From contig NZ_CP104002.1 of the NCBI RefSeq assembly GCF_029201565.1, positions 1-64,000 of the forward strand: 64,000 nucleotides of DNA. The letters run 5' to 3'. This document shows, piece by piece, positions 29,578-38,341 of the stretch (positions are counted from its first letter, which is position 1; every line of letters starts with the position of its first letter). Both the position numbers and the translations under genes were made by a program. This stretch comes from Devosia sp. SD17-2. GTDB lineage: Bacteria; Pseudomonadota; Alphaproteobacteria; Rhizobiales; Devosiaceae. The notes beneath the pieces are model-generated. The model did no database searches and was not told the origin of the DNA. It saw only the letters and a program-made list of their open reading frames with translations.

Positions 29578-31293
29578 TTGGCACAGCAAACTGTGACGAA
29601 AGAAGATTTTGAATCGATGCTGCTCGACAGCTTTGTCGACAATGATGCCGCTGAAGGCACCGTTGTTCGTGGCAAAGTCGTCGCCATCGAAAAAGACCTC
29701 GCCATCATTGACGTTGGTCTGAAGACTGAAGGCCGCGTGCCGCTGAAGGAATTCGGCCAGGCCGGCCGTGACGGCACCATCACCGTGGGTTCGGAAGTCG
29801 AGGTCTATGTTGACCGCGTCGAGAACGCCATGGGCGAAGCCGTCCTGTCGCGCGAGAAGGCTCGCCGCGAAGAGAGCTGGGTCAAGCTCGAAGAGAAGTA
29901 CAACGCCAATGAGCGCGTTGAAGGCGTCATCTTCAACCAGGTCAAGGGTGGTTTCACCGTCGATCTCGAAGGTGCAGTGGCCTTCCTGCCGCGTTCGCAG
30001 GTCGACATCCGTCCGATCCGCGACATCGCGCCGCTGATGAACGTTGCCCAGCCCTTCCAGATCCTCAAGATGGACAAGCGTCGCGGCAATATCGTCGTTT
30101 CGCGTCGTGCCATCCTCGAAGAGTCGCGCGCTGAACAGCGTTCGGAAATCGTCCAGCAGCTCGAAGAAGGCCAGGTTGTTGACGGCGTCGTCAAGAACAT
30201 CACCGATTACGGTGCGTTCGTTGACCTCGGCGGCATCGACGGCCTGCTGCACGTCACTGACATCGCATGGCGTCGCGTCAACCACCCGTCGGAAGTGCTC
30301 ACGATCGGCGAGACCATCAAGGTCCAGATCGTTCGCATCAACCACGAGTCTCACCGTATCTCGCTCGGCATGAAGCAGCTTCAGGCCGATCCGTGGGAAG
30401 GCATCGAGGCCAAGTACCCGATCAACGCCAAGTTCACTGGCCGCGTGACCAACATCACCGACTACGGTGCATTCGTTGAGCTCGAGCCGGGCATCGAAGG
30501 CCTGATCCACGTCTCCGAGATGAGCTGGACCAAGAAGAACGTCCATCCGGGCAAGATCGTCTCGACCTCGCAGGAAGTCGACGTGGTCGTGCTCGAAGTC
30601 GATCCGGACAAGCGCCGCATCTCGCTCGGTCTCAAGCAGACCCTGCAGAACCCGTGGGAAGCTTTCGCCGAGAAGAACCCGGTTGGCGCCACCATCGAAG
30701 GCGAAGTCAAGAACAAGACCGAATTCGGCCTGTTCATTGGCCTCGAAGGCGATGTGGACGGCATGGTTCACCTCTCCGACCTCGACTGGCAGAAGTCCGG
30801 TGAAGTCGCTCTCGACGACTACAACCGTGGCGACATCGTCAAGGCCAAGGTTCTCGACGTTGACGTCGAGAAGGAGCGTATCTCGCTCGGCATCAAGCAG
30901 CTCGCTGCTGATGATCTGGCCGAATCGAGTGCAGTTGCAGGCGGCGAGACCGGCGGCATCCGCAAGAACGCGGTCGTGACCACCGAAGTCATCGAAGTCA
31001 ACGAAGGCGGCATCGAAGTGCGCATCGCTGACAGCGAAGTCACTGCCTTCATCCGTCGTGCTGACCTCTCCCGCGATCGTAACGATCAGCGTCCTGAGCG
31101 TTTCAGCAAGGGCGAAAAGGTCGACGCACGCGTCACCCAGTACGACCGCAAGACCGGCCGCATCCAGCTCTCGATCAAGGCGCTCGAAATCGCCGAAGAG
31201 CGTGAAGCAGTGGCCAACTTCGGTTCGTCCGATTCGGGCGCTTCGCTCGGCGACATCCTGGGCGCAGCCCTCAAGGGTCGCGACGAGAAGTAA
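29578..31293 (+). CDS. rpsA: 30S ribosomal protein S1
   Basis: RNA-binding ribosomal protein that brings structured mRNA to the 30S subunit. The 571 residues contain six S1 repeats; boundaries show at about 30, 115, 200, 287, 374 and 463, with repeat motifs such as ITDYGAFVDLGGIDGLLHVTD and ITDYGAFVELEPGIEGLIHVSE. The start is TTG at 29578, with GGAG nine bases before; the nearby ATGs at 29564 and 29571 are out of frame. A 185-base leader separates it from cmk, and a strong terminator follows. The unusual start may limit its level, since S1 is autoregulated in other bacteria. Confidence 0.96.
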   Translation: MAQQTVTKEDFESMLLDSFVDNDAAEGTVVRGKVVAIEKDLAIIDVGLKTEGRVPLKEFGQAGRDGTITVGSEVEVYVDRVENAMGEAVLSREKARREESWVKLEEKYNANERVEGVIFNQVKGGFTVDLEGAVAFLPRSQVDIRPIRDIAPLMNVAQPFQILKMDKRRGNIVVSRRAILEESRAEQRSEIVQQLEEGQVVDGVVKNITDYGAFVDLGGIDGLLHVTDIAWRRVNHPSEVLTIGETIKVQIVRINHESHRISLGMKQLQADPWEGIEAKYPINAKFTGRVTNITDYGAFVELEPGIEGLIHVSEMSWTKKNVHPGKIVSTSQEVDVVVLEVDPDKRRISLGLKQTLQNPWEAFAEKNPVGATIEGEVKNKTEFGLFIGLEGDVDGMVHLSDLDWQKSGEVALDDYNRGDIVKAKVLDVDVEKERISLGIKQLAADDLAESSAVAGGETGGIRKNAVVTTEVIEVNEGGIEVRIADSEVTAFIRRADLSRDRNDQRPERFSKGEKVDARVTQYDRKTGRIQLSIKALEIAEEREAVANFGSSDSGASLGDILGAALKGRDEK

Positions 31294-31316
31294 GTCTCTC
31301 TGAAGACTGAATATTT

Positions 31317-31347
31317 CGGCCCGCGCCTTTTGGTGCGGGCCGTTTTG
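31317..31347 (+). terminator. Intrinsic terminator of rpsA
   Basis: CGGCCCGCGCC-TTTT-GGTGCGGGCCG followed by TTTT: eleven paired positions (one T-G) and a T-run, 24 bases after the stop. It separates rpsA from the acetyltransferase gene. Confidence 0.9.
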
Positions 31348-31363
31348 CTTGAAAGGACTTGTC

Positions 31364-31882
31364 ATGCTGCACAGGGACATCGCCTGGCGCGCCATGAGTG
31401 GATATGACCTCGATGCGGTGTTCGACATCGCCAACAAGGTCCATCCCGATTTCTTCGAGGCCCGCGAGGTTCTCGCCGAGCGCCACGAGCTCTATCGCAA
31501 TGGCTGCTATCTGCTCGAAGTCTCCGAAAAACCTGCCGGCTATGTGCTGAGCCATCCGTGGCGTCTGGGCAGCCTGCCCGAGCTCAACGTCCCGCTCGGC
31601 GCCCTGCCCGAAGATGCCGACACCTATTATATTCACGACATCGCCCTCTTGCCGCTGACCCGCGGACTGGGCGCCGCCGGGCAAATCATCGAGGCCCTGA
31701 CCAAGCACGCCAGGGTGATGGGTTTTGCTACCATGAGCCTTGTTGCGGTGAACGGATCGTTGGCATTCTGGGAGCGTCAGGGCTTCTGCACCAGCGATCG
31801 GCCCGAGCTCGCCGACAAGCTAGCGAGCTACGAGGATGCTGCCCGCTACATGATCAAGGACCTCGATCAAACACGCGCGTGA
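31364..31882 (+). CDS. GNAT-family N-acetyltransferase
   Basis: A 172-residue acetyl-CoA-dependent transferase of unknown substrate. Typical GNAT parts: YYIHDIALLPLTRGLGAAGQIIEAL (strand 4 and the acetyl-CoA loop, here R-G-L-G-A-A) and VAVNGSLAFWERQGF near the end. The frame opens at TTG 31349, but ATG 31364 has AAAGGA seven bases before. It lies between the rpsA terminator and sppA, 60 bases before the latter; it may belong to the sppA transcript. Confidence 0.85.
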   Translation: MLHRDIAWRAMSGYDLDAVFDIANKVHPDFFEAREVLAERHELYRNGCYLLEVSEKPAGYVLSHPWRLGSLPELNVPLGALPEDADTYYIHDIALLPLTRGLGAAGQIIEALTKHARVMGFATMSLVAVNGSLAFWERQGFCTSDRPELADKLASYEDAARYMIKDLDQTRA

Positions 31883-31942
31883 CCTCTTGCGGGAAATGTC
31901 CGGGGCGCTTAGGTCGGATGACAAGCGACCCGGAGACCATGC

Positions 31943-32899
31943 GTGACCGATCCTGCCTCCAAAATCCATTCGCCCGCTCATGAAGCCCTGGCGGCGGACC
32001 GCTATCGCCGCTCACGCGGGTTCTGGCGCTGGCTGGCCTTCCTGGCCGCTGCCATTGCCATCTTTGCGCTCGTCGGGCGGTTCGTGCTGCCCGGGGAAGC
32101 GGGCGGCGAGCGCATAGCCCGGGTGACCATCTCCGGCACGATCAGCACGGATGCGCAGCGCGTGGCGTTGCTCGACGAGCTGGCCGAGGATGACGGCGTC
32201 AAGGCGGTGATCGTCGCCATCAACTCGCCCGGCGGCACCACTGCGGGCGGGGAAGAGCTCTATGAGGATCTGCGACGGCTTTCGGAAGCCAAGCCGACTG
32301 TTGCGGTGATCCGCGAACTCGGCGCTTCGGCCGCCTATATGACGGCACTGGGCACCGACCAGATCTTTGCCCGGCGCCTTTCCATCGTTGGCTCGATCGG
32401 TGTGCTGTTCCAGCACGTCAATGCCGGCAAGCTGCTCGACACCATCGGAATTGATCTCGACAAGGTCGCCTCCGGACCGCTCAAGGCGGAGCCTGATATC
32501 AACGAGCCGATCAGCCCAGAGGTGCGCGCTTCGATCGCAGCGCTGGTCGGCGACAGTTTTGACTGGTTCGTCGACATTGTCGCCGAGCGCCGCAACATGG
32601 ACGAGGCGCGCGCCCGATCGCTGGCGGACGGTCGCATCGTCACCGGGCGAGTCGGGGTCGAGACCGGGCTGATCGACGCCATTGGTGGGGAGCGCGAAGC
32701 CCTTGTCTGGCTCGAAAGCGAACACGGCATCGACAAGGATTTAAACATTGTCCAGGCCTGGCCCCTGCCCCGTGGAAACTACGGATGGGTGGCGGATTTT
32801 GTCTCCGGATCGGCCCGCAGTATCCTTGGCCTCGAGGGGCAAGGCCCCGTAATGCTTGACGGTTTGATTTCGCTTTGGCAGGTTGAGCCCATTCCCTGA
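31943..32899 (+). CDS. sppA: Signal peptide peptidase SppA
   Basis: Membrane serine protease that digests leftover signal peptides. The 318 residues have one membrane helix (about 28-48) and a ClpP-like domain. The nucleophile is Ser129 in ELGASAAYM and the general base Lys181 in SGPLKAEPD, so this is the short single-domain form with a Ser-Lys dyad. [11 protein letters not shown] (94-104) is the oxyanion strip. The start is GTG with GGAG eight bases upstream; the ATG four bases earlier is in another frame. rpsA-sppA-ihfB order is conserved in alphaproteobacteria. Confidence 0.94.
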   Translation: MTDPASKIHSPAHEALAADRYRRSRGFWRWLAFLAAAIAIFALVGRFVLPGEAGGERIARVTISGTISTDAQRVALLDELAEDDGVKAVIVAINSPGGTTAGGEELYEDLRRLSEAKPTVAVIRELGASAAYMTALGTDQIFARRLSIVGSIGVLFQHVNAGKLLDTIGIDLDKVASGPLKAEPDINEPISPEVRASIAALVGDSFDWFVDIVAERRNMDEARARSLADGRIVTGRVGVETGLIDAIGGEREALVWLESEHGIDKDLNIVQAWPLPRGNYGWVADFVSGSARSILGLEGQGPVMLDGLISLWQVEPIP

Positions 32900-32928
32900 T
32901 CGGGGCGGCGTGGAAACCGGAGTTTTTC

Positions 32929-33210
32929 ATGATCAAGTCGGAACTTGTCGAGAAGCTCGCTGCGGAAAATCCGCATCTCTTCCAGCGGGATATCGAGAAT
33001 ATCGTCAACGCCATCCTGGATGAGATCGGCGATGCCATGGCGCGCGGCGACCGCGTGGAACTGCGCGGTTTCGGAGCCTTTTCAGTCAAGAACCGGCCGG
33101 CCCGTGTCGGACGCAACCCGCGCACCGGCGAGCAGGTCGATGTCGGCGAAAAATATGTGCCCCAGTTCAAGGCGGGCAAGGAGATTCGCGAGCGTCTCAA
33201 CCGCTCCTGA
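32929..33210 (+). CDS. ihfB: Integration host factor beta subunit
   Basis: DNA-bending architectural protein, paired with IhfA. The 93 residues are the standard HU/IHF fold: [17 protein letters not shown] start, [20 protein letters not shown] (the arm base) and the GRNPRTGE beta-arm tip with the intercalating proline. Between sppA and lapA, 29 bases after sppA; an operon with them is likely. IHF is a usual cofactor at sigma-54 promoters, so it may serve the glnK promoters in this window. Confidence 0.95.
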   Translation: MIKSELVEKLAAENPHLFQRDIENIVNAILDEIGDAMARGDRVELRGFGAFSVKNRPARVGRNPRTGEQVDVGEKYVPQFKAGKEIRERLNRS

Positions 33211-33242
33211 CGGGCGGCAGACGGCGAATTTTAGGAAAATAG

Positions 33243-33605
33243 ATGCTCAATAAGATCGTCGGCTGGTTGGTCCTGGTGCCGCTCTGTTTGGGCCTGGTCG
33301 CCTTTGCATTGGCCAATCGCCAGCTCGTGCCGGTCTATTTCAATCCCTTTGCGACGCCTGCAGCACTGGACCCAGGTTCAGCGGGCATTCCGCTTTTCAT
33401 CATTCTTTATGTCGTACTGCTGGTCGGCGTCCTGCTCGGCGGAATCGCCACCTGGTTCGCACAGGGCCACCATCGGCGCCGCGAAAAGCACTGGCGGCGC
33501 GAAGCGCAGCACCTGGGCCAGGAGCTTGAGGCGCAACGTCGCAAGCAGGGTCTGGCAGGTTCCAATTCGGTTTCCGAGGTCGATGACCTGCTGGAATTGC
33601 GGTAA
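33243..33605 (+). CDS. LapA-domain membrane protein
   Basis: A 120-residue inner-membrane protein with two hydrophobic helices (about 7-25 and 48-70) and a basic then acidic cytoplasmic tail with a short coiled coil (HHRRREKHWRREAQHLGQEL). The layout matches the LapA/YciS (DUF1049) family, which in E. coli helps assemble or regulate lipopolysaccharide synthesis. It is 32 bases after ihfB, as in many proteobacteria where ihfB-lapA is conserved. Confidence 0.85.
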   Translation: MLNKIVGWLVLVPLCLGLVAFALANRQLVPVYFNPFATPAALDPGSAGIPLFIILYVVLLVGVLLGGIATWFAQGHHRRREKHWRREAQHLGQELEAQRRKQGLAGSNSVSEVDDLLELR

Positions 33606-33662
33606 TGTCCGCGCTCAACCGCCTTATTTTCATCTTCCTGATCCTTTGAGTCCGACCACAAA

Positions 33663-34313
33663 ATGGCCGATCCCCTGATCGTCAAAATCTGCGGCATCAA
33701 AACCCTCGACCTGCTGGACGCCACGATCGATGCGGGAGCCGACATGGTCGGCTTCGTGCATTTCGTGCGCTCCCCCCGCCACGTCTCCATCGATCTGCTC
33801 GCCGATCTGATATCGGCGGCACGCGGACGGGTGGAAACCTGTGTGCTTCTGGTCAACCCCGACAACAGCAGCGTGGCGGAAGTGGCTGCGCTCGGGCCGG
33901 ACTGGATCCAGCTCCATGGCCCCGAATCGCCGAATCGCGTCGACGCCATCCGCGCTGAGGCGGGCGTCGAGATCATGAAGGCGCTGCCGATCGGCTCGGC
34001 CGACGATGTCGCCCAGGTGACCAATTTCGTCGATGTGGCCGATCGCATCCTGCTCGATGCCAAGCCACCAAAGGGCGCCGACCGTCCCGGTGGATTGGGC
34101 GATACCTTTGACTGGAAGCTGCTCGAAGCGCTTGACCCTTCCGTCCCCTTCATGCTTTCGGGAGGGCTGACGCCAGAGAACGTCGCCGAGGCGATCCGCA
34201 CGGTGCGTCCGCCCTTTGGGGTGGATGTATCTTCGGGGGTGGAAAGCGCGCCTGGCGTTAAGGACAAGCGGCTGATCGAGGCGTTCATCCGAAACGCCCG
34301 CGCTGCAGTATAA
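33663..34313 (+). CDS. trpF: Phosphoribosylanthranilate isomerase
   Basis: Third-from-last step of tryptophan synthesis: isomerises PRA to CdRP. The 216 residues begin with [10 protein letters not shown] (catalytic Cys at 10), show [26 protein letters not shown] and the late [11 protein letters not shown] with [10 protein letters not shown] phosphate-binding loops of the TIM barrel. It heads trpF-trpB-trpA, separate from trpDC, as in most alphaproteobacteria. Confidence 0.96.
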   Translation: MADPLIVKICGIKTLDLLDATIDAGADMVGFVHFVRSPRHVSIDLLADLISAARGRVETCVLLVNPDNSSVAEVAALGPDWIQLHGPESPNRVDAIRAEAGVEIMKALPIGSADDVAQVTNFVDVADRILLDAKPPKGADRPGGLGDTFDWKLLEALDPSVPFMLSGGLTPENVAEAIRTVRPPFGVDVSSGVESAPGVKDKRLIEAFIRNARAAV

Positions 34314-34417
34314 GGCTGTGCGACCCCCTGCCCCTTTTCGGGCCGGGACACGCTGAAATTCTAGTCTCCAGCGCCAATCGGGCGATGGGGGCGGCGAACA
34401 AGTTAGGACTTCCGCCA

Positions 34418-35629
34418 ATGGATGGCACCAATTCCCTGCGCAACGGCCCGGACGAGCATGGCCGTTTCGGCATTTTTGGCGGGCGGTTCGTCGCGGAAAC
34501 GCTGATGCCGCTGGTCCTCGACCTTGAGGCAGCCTATCGCGCCGCCAAGACCGACCCTGCCTATCAGGCCGAGTACAAGGACCTGCAGACTCATTACATC
34601 GGCCGACCGAGCCCGATTTATCACGCCAAGCGGATAAGCGAGCACCTCGGTGGTGCGCAGGTCTGGTTCAAGCGCGAAGAGCTCAACCACACCGGCTCGC
34701 ACAAGATCAACAATTGCATCGGCCAGATCCTTCTGGCCAAGCGCATGGGCAAGACCCGGATCATCGCCGAAACCGGCGCAGGTCAGCACGGCGTTGCCAC
34801 GGCCACCGTCTGCGCGAAATTCGACATTCCCTGCACCATCTTCATGGGCGCCACCGACGTGGAGCGCCAGATGCCGAACGTGCTGCGCATGAAGATGCTC
34901 GGCGCGGAAGTGCGTGCGGTCACGGCCGGCGCCGGGACCCTCAAGGACGCGATGAATGAAGCCATCCGCGACTGGGTCACCAATGTCGAAAACACCTATT
35001 ATCTGATCGGCACCGCCGCCGGCATGGCGCCCTATCCGGAAATGGTGCGCGATTTCCAGTCGGTCATCGGCCGGGAAATCAAGCAGCAGTTCCAGGACCT
35101 GCACGGCAAGCTGCCCGACGCCGTCGTCGCCTGCGTCGGTGGTGGCTCCAATGCCATCGGCTCCTTCCACGCCTTCCTCGACGACACGGACGTTGCCCTT
35201 TATGGCGCAGAGGCCGGCGGCCACGGCATTGATGTCGAAAATGGTCACGCCGCGTCCATGACCGGCGGCCGCCCGGGAGTTCTCCACGGCAACCGCACCT
35301 ATCTTCTCCAGGATGATGACGGCCAGATCCTTGAAGGCCACTCGATCTCGGCGGGCCTCGACTATCCCGGCGTCGGGCCGGAACATTCCTGGCTGCACGA
35401 CGTCAAGCGCGTCACCTATCAGCCGATCACCGACAATGAGGCGCTGGACGCGTTCCAGCTCTGCACGCGGCTGGAGGGCATCATTCCGGCACTCGAATCC
35501 GCACATGGCCTGGCACAGGTCATGAAGATCGCGCCGACCATGGGCGCAGACAAGAACATCGTTCTCTGCCTCTCGGGCCGCGGCGATAAGGATGTCGAAT
35601 CTGTCGGCAAGCATCTGGGGCTGCTCTAA
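34418..35629 (+). CDS. trpB: Tryptophan synthase beta chain
   Basis: Joins indole and serine to make tryptophan using PLP. The 403-residue enzyme has the cofactor lysine in HTGSHKINN (Lys96) and the glycine-rich phosphate clamp VGGGSNAIG. The frame is open at ATG 34385, but ATG 34418 has TAGGA nine bases before it and gives the common length. The 104-base gap after trpF shows no clear terminator. It is two bases upstream of trpA. Confidence 0.96.
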   Translation: MDGTNSLRNGPDEHGRFGIFGGRFVAETLMPLVLDLEAAYRAAKTDPAYQAEYKDLQTHYIGRPSPIYHAKRISEHLGGAQVWFKREELNHTGSHKINNCIGQILLAKRMGKTRIIAETGAGQHGVATATVCAKFDIPCTIFMGATDVERQMPNVLRMKMLGAEVRAVTAGAGTLKDAMNEAIRDWVTNVENTYYLIGTAAGMAPYPEMVRDFQSVIGREIKQQFQDLHGKLPDAVVACVGGGSNAIGSFHAFLDDTDVALYGAEAGGHGIDVENGHAASMTGGRPGVLHGNRTYLLQDDDGQILEGHSISAGLDYPGVGPEHSWLHDVKRVTYQPITDNEALDAFQLCTRLEGIIPALESAHGLAQVMKIAPTMGADKNIVLCLSGRGDKDVESVGKHLGLL

Positions 35630-35631
35630 TC

Positions 35632-36453
35632 ATGTCGCGTATCGAACAGCGCTTTGCCGCGCTCAAGGCTGAAAACCGCCCCGCGCTCGTCACCTTCATC
35701 ATGGCGGGCGACCCCGACCTCGCCACCGGACAGGCGATTTTGAACGCCCTGCCCCAGGCCGGCGCCGACATTATCGAACTGGGCATGCCCTTTTCCGATC
35801 CCATGGCGGATGGCCTTGCGATCCAGCTGGGCGGCCAGCGCGCGCTTGCCGCGGGCCAGACGCTGCTCGGCGTTCTCGGCATGGTCGAAGAATTCCGCCG
35901 CAAGGATGAAAACACCCCGATCGTGCTGATGGGCTATTACAATCCCATCTATTCCTTCGGCGTTGAAAAGTTCCTGGTGCAGGCCAAGGAAGCCGGCGTC
36001 GATGGGCTCATCGTGGTGGACCTGCCGCCGGAAGAGGATGACGAGCTGTGCCTTCCCGCGCTTAAGGCCGGGATCAACTTCATCCGTCTCACGACCCCGA
36101 CCACCGATGACAAGCGCCTGCCGGCGGTTCTCAAGAACACATCCGGCTTTGTCTATTATGTCTCGATGACCGGCGTGACCGGCGCGGCAATCAAGTCGCG
36201 CGGCGCAGTGGGCGAGGCCGTGGACCGCATCAAGGGCCATACCGACCTGCCGGTCGCCGTGGGCTTTGGCATCAAGACCGCCGAAGACGCAGCAGAAATC
36301 GGGCGCCATGCCGATGGCATCGTTGTCGGATCGGTGCTCGTCGAGGCCGTTCGCACCTCGCTGGTTGACGGCAAGGCGACTGACAAGACCGTTGACGCGG
36401 TCCGTACCATTGTCGCTGACCTATCCAGCGGCGTGAAACGCGCGCGTTCTTAA
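35632..36453 (+). CDS. trpA: Tryptophan synthase alpha chain
   Basis: Cleaves indole-3-glycerol phosphate and channels indole to TrpB. The 273-residue barrel has the catalytic Glu49 and Asp60 in [28 protein letters not shown], and [10 protein letters not shown] with the late GSVLVEA. It starts two bases after trpB stops, so the pair is tightly coupled. accD follows, after a structured leader. Confidence 0.96.
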   Translation: MSRIEQRFAALKAENRPALVTFIMAGDPDLATGQAILNALPQAGADIIELGMPFSDPMADGLAIQLGGQRALAAGQTLLGVLGMVEEFRRKDENTPIVLMGYYNPIYSFGVEKFLVQAKEAGVDGLIVVDLPPEEDDELCLPALKAGINFIRLTTPTTDDKRLPAVLKNTSGFVYYVSMTGVTGAAIKSRGAVGEAVDRIKGHTDLPVAVGFGIKTAEDAAEIGRHADGIVVGSVLVEAVRTSLVDGKATDKTVDAVRTIVADLSSGVKRARS

Positions 36454-36543
36454 CCAAAACGAGCATTGAGGGCTTGTGGATTGGCCAGGCGGGCTTTGCC
36501 CTGGCCCCTCCGCCCTGATAAGATTTGCCACAATTGACGAGTA

Positions 36544-36584
36544 GGTGATCCCGAGCGTTTCGGAGAGACGCTCTCGAGATCACC
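36544..36584 (+). promoter_or_regulatory. Stem-loop in the accD leader
   Basis: Outer stem GGTGATC (36544-36550) with GATCACC (36578-36584); inner stem GAGCGT (36553-36558) with ACGCTC (36568-36573); nine-base loop. It ends 15 bases before the accD ATG, just before the likely ribosome site (AAAGG). An earlier GC hairpin (GGCCA...TGGCC, about 36482-36508) follows trpA. May regulate accD as RNA or be an operator. Confidence 0.5.
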
Positions 36585-36599
36585 GCGAAAGGCCGTGCC

Positions 36600-37574
36600 A
36601 TGAACTGGATCGACAATTTCGTCCGCCCAAAAATCCGTTCCTTCCTGTCCAACAAGCGGGACACGCCCGAAAATCTCTGGGTGAAGGATCCGGAATCCGG
36701 CGAGATGGTCTTTTATCGGGACCTCGAGGCCAATCAGTGGGTTGTGCCCAATTCGGGCTACCACATGAAGATCAAGCCGGTGGACCGGCTGAAGACCTTC
36801 CTCGATGATGGCGCATATGATCTGATCCCGGTCGCCTCGGTGCCGGTCGATCCGCTCAAATTCCGCGACCAGAAGCGCTATACCGACCGCCTCAAGGAAA
36901 ACCGCGCCAAGACCGGCTTTGAGGACAGCGTCATCGTTGCTGTCGGCAAGCTCTATGAACGCGCCGTCACCGTCGCCATCCAGGATTTTGATTTCATGGG
37001 CGGTTCGCTCGGCATGGCTGCCGGGCAGGGGATCATCACCGGTCTCGATACCGCCGTCGAGCGCAAGACACCCTTCGTTCTGTTCGTCTCCTCCGGCGGC
37101 GCCCGCATGCAGGAAGGCGTTCTGAGCCTGATGCAGATGCCCCGCACGACCGTCGCCGTGCTGCGCCTGCGCGAGGCGGGGCTGCCCTTCTTTGTCGTGC
37201 TGACCAATCCGACCACGGGCGGCGTCACCGCGTCCTACGCCATGCTCGGTGACGTGCATCTGGCCGAACCGGGCGCATTGATCGGCTTTGCCGGCCAGCG
37301 CGTGATCGAGCAGACGATCCGCGAGAAGCTGCCAAAGGGCTTTCAGCGCTCGGAATATCTTTACGAACACGGCATGGTGGACATGGTGGTGCACCGCCAC
37401 AACCTGCGTTCGACCATCGGCTCGCTGGCCAGCATTCTGACGCGCGGACCTGAACATCCCGAGCTCGCCGGGACCTCCGAACGCGCCCAGGCGGCCCAGG
37501 CCAGCATGCGCGAAGTTGCCGTCGCTGCCGAGGGCGACGACGATATCGTTCCGCCCGCAGCACACGCCGAATAG
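36600..37574 (+). CDS. accD: Acetyl-CoA carboxylase carboxyltransferase beta subunit
   Basis: With AccA transfers carboxyl from biotin to acetyl-CoA, giving malonyl-CoA for fatty acid synthesis. The 324 residues show the crotonase-like carboxyltransferase core: [51 protein letters not shown] and [14 protein letters not shown]. The oddity is the N-terminus: the four-cysteine zinc ribbon normal in AccD is replaced ([10 protein letters not shown] and VVPNSGYHM where Cys pairs would be) and I see no cysteine anywhere in the protein. It follows trpA as in relatives; folC, often next, lies 10 kb away. Confidence 0.95.
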   Translation: MNWIDNFVRPKIRSFLSNKRDTPENLWVKDPESGEMVFYRDLEANQWVVPNSGYHMKIKPVDRLKTFLDDGAYDLIPVASVPVDPLKFRDQKRYTDRLKENRAKTGFEDSVIVAVGKLYERAVTVAIQDFDFMGGSLGMAAGQGIITGLDTAVERKTPFVLFVSSGGARMQEGVLSLMQMPRTTVAVLRLREAGLPFFVVLTNPTTGGVTASYAMLGDVHLAEPGALIGFAGQRVIEQTIREKLPKGFQRSEYLYEHGMVDMVVHRHNLRSTIGSLASILTRGPEHPELAGTSERAQAAQASMREVAVAAEGDDDIVPPAAHAE

Positions 37575-37586
37575 ATTTGATCTCTC

Positions 37587-37640
37587 GGCCAGGGGCAGGC
37601 GCCCTGGCCACACTGGACAAGACCGGGCCACCCCGGTCTT
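37587..37640 (+). terminator. Two hairpins between accD and the MurU-like gene
   Basis: GGCCAGGG/CCCTGGCC (37587-37609) and the perfect nine-bp AAGACCGGG-CCAC-CCCGGTCTT (37619-37640). The second stops nine bases before the next ATG and would hide its ribosome site. No long T-run follows, so it may act on translation or as a weak terminator. Confidence 0.45.
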
Positions 37641-37648
37641 ATCCGGCC

Positions 37649-38341
37649 ATGGAAAAGCCTGACCGATTCCCCGATGTAATGTTGCTTGCTGCCGGCCTCG
37701 GCACGCGCATGCGGCCGCTGACTGAAACCATGCCCAAACCGCTGGTGCCGGTGGCCGGGGTGCCGCTGATCGAGCGGGTCATGGCCAATGCCCAGGCCGA
37801 GGGTGCCAAGCGCTTTGCCGCCAATGCTCACTACCGCGCCGATCAGGTGCTGGCCCATTTTGGCGGACTCTTGAAGGTCCATCGGGAAGAAGTGCTGCTC
37901 GGCACCGGCGGCGGCGTCAAGGCAGCGCTGCCCATGCTTGCGACCGACCCGTTTTTCGTGATGAACACCGACGCTTTCTGGCCGACGGGCAGCGATACGC
38001 CGCTGGCGCGGATGCGGGCGCGCCATCAGGGGGATGAGGACATTGTGCTCCTCTGCATCCAGCCGTCGCGGGCCACGGGCTTTGGCCGCAGCCATGATTT
38101 CTGTCTCGATCCCTCGGGGCGGGTGACGCGGGACTATGGTGCTCCCGTCATTTATGGCGGCGTCGCGCTGATGGGGAAGGCGCTCTTCCGCGATGCGCCG
38201 GATGGCGCCTTTTCGATCACCGATCTCTTCGACGCGGCGCTGGAGCGCAAGACGCTTTACGGCGTGGTGCTGGATGCGCCCTGGTATCATGTGGGTGACC
38301 CGCAGGCGCTGGCCGCCACAGAGGCGCTGCTGACACCATGA
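37649..38341 (+). CDS. MurU-like sugar-1-phosphate nucleotidyltransferase
   Basis: Probably uridylyl- or related transferase acting on N-acetylmuramate-1-phosphate in cell-wall recycling (the AmgK-MurU bypass). The 230 residues have the signature LLAAGLGTRMRPLTETMPKP and PLVPVAGVPLIERV, GTGGGVKAALP, and the metal site FFVMNTDAFW. Frame opens at 37577; ATG 37649 gives the family start. It overlaps addB by four bases (ATGA). In relatives it is preceded by tsaE and the kinase amgK; here accD comes directly before, so the kinase is missing locally. Substrate is inferred from family and context. Confidence 0.85.
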   Translation: MEKPDRFPDVMLLAAGLGTRMRPLTETMPKPLVPVAGVPLIERVMANAQAEGAKRFAANAHYRADQVLAHFGGLLKVHREEVLLGTGGGVKAALPMLATDPFFVMNTDAFWPTGSDTPLARMRARHQGDEDIVLLCIQPSRATGFGRSHDFCLDPSGRVTRDYGAPVIYGGVALMGKALFRDAPDGAFSITDLFDAALERKTLYGVVLDAPWYHVGDPQALAATEALLTP

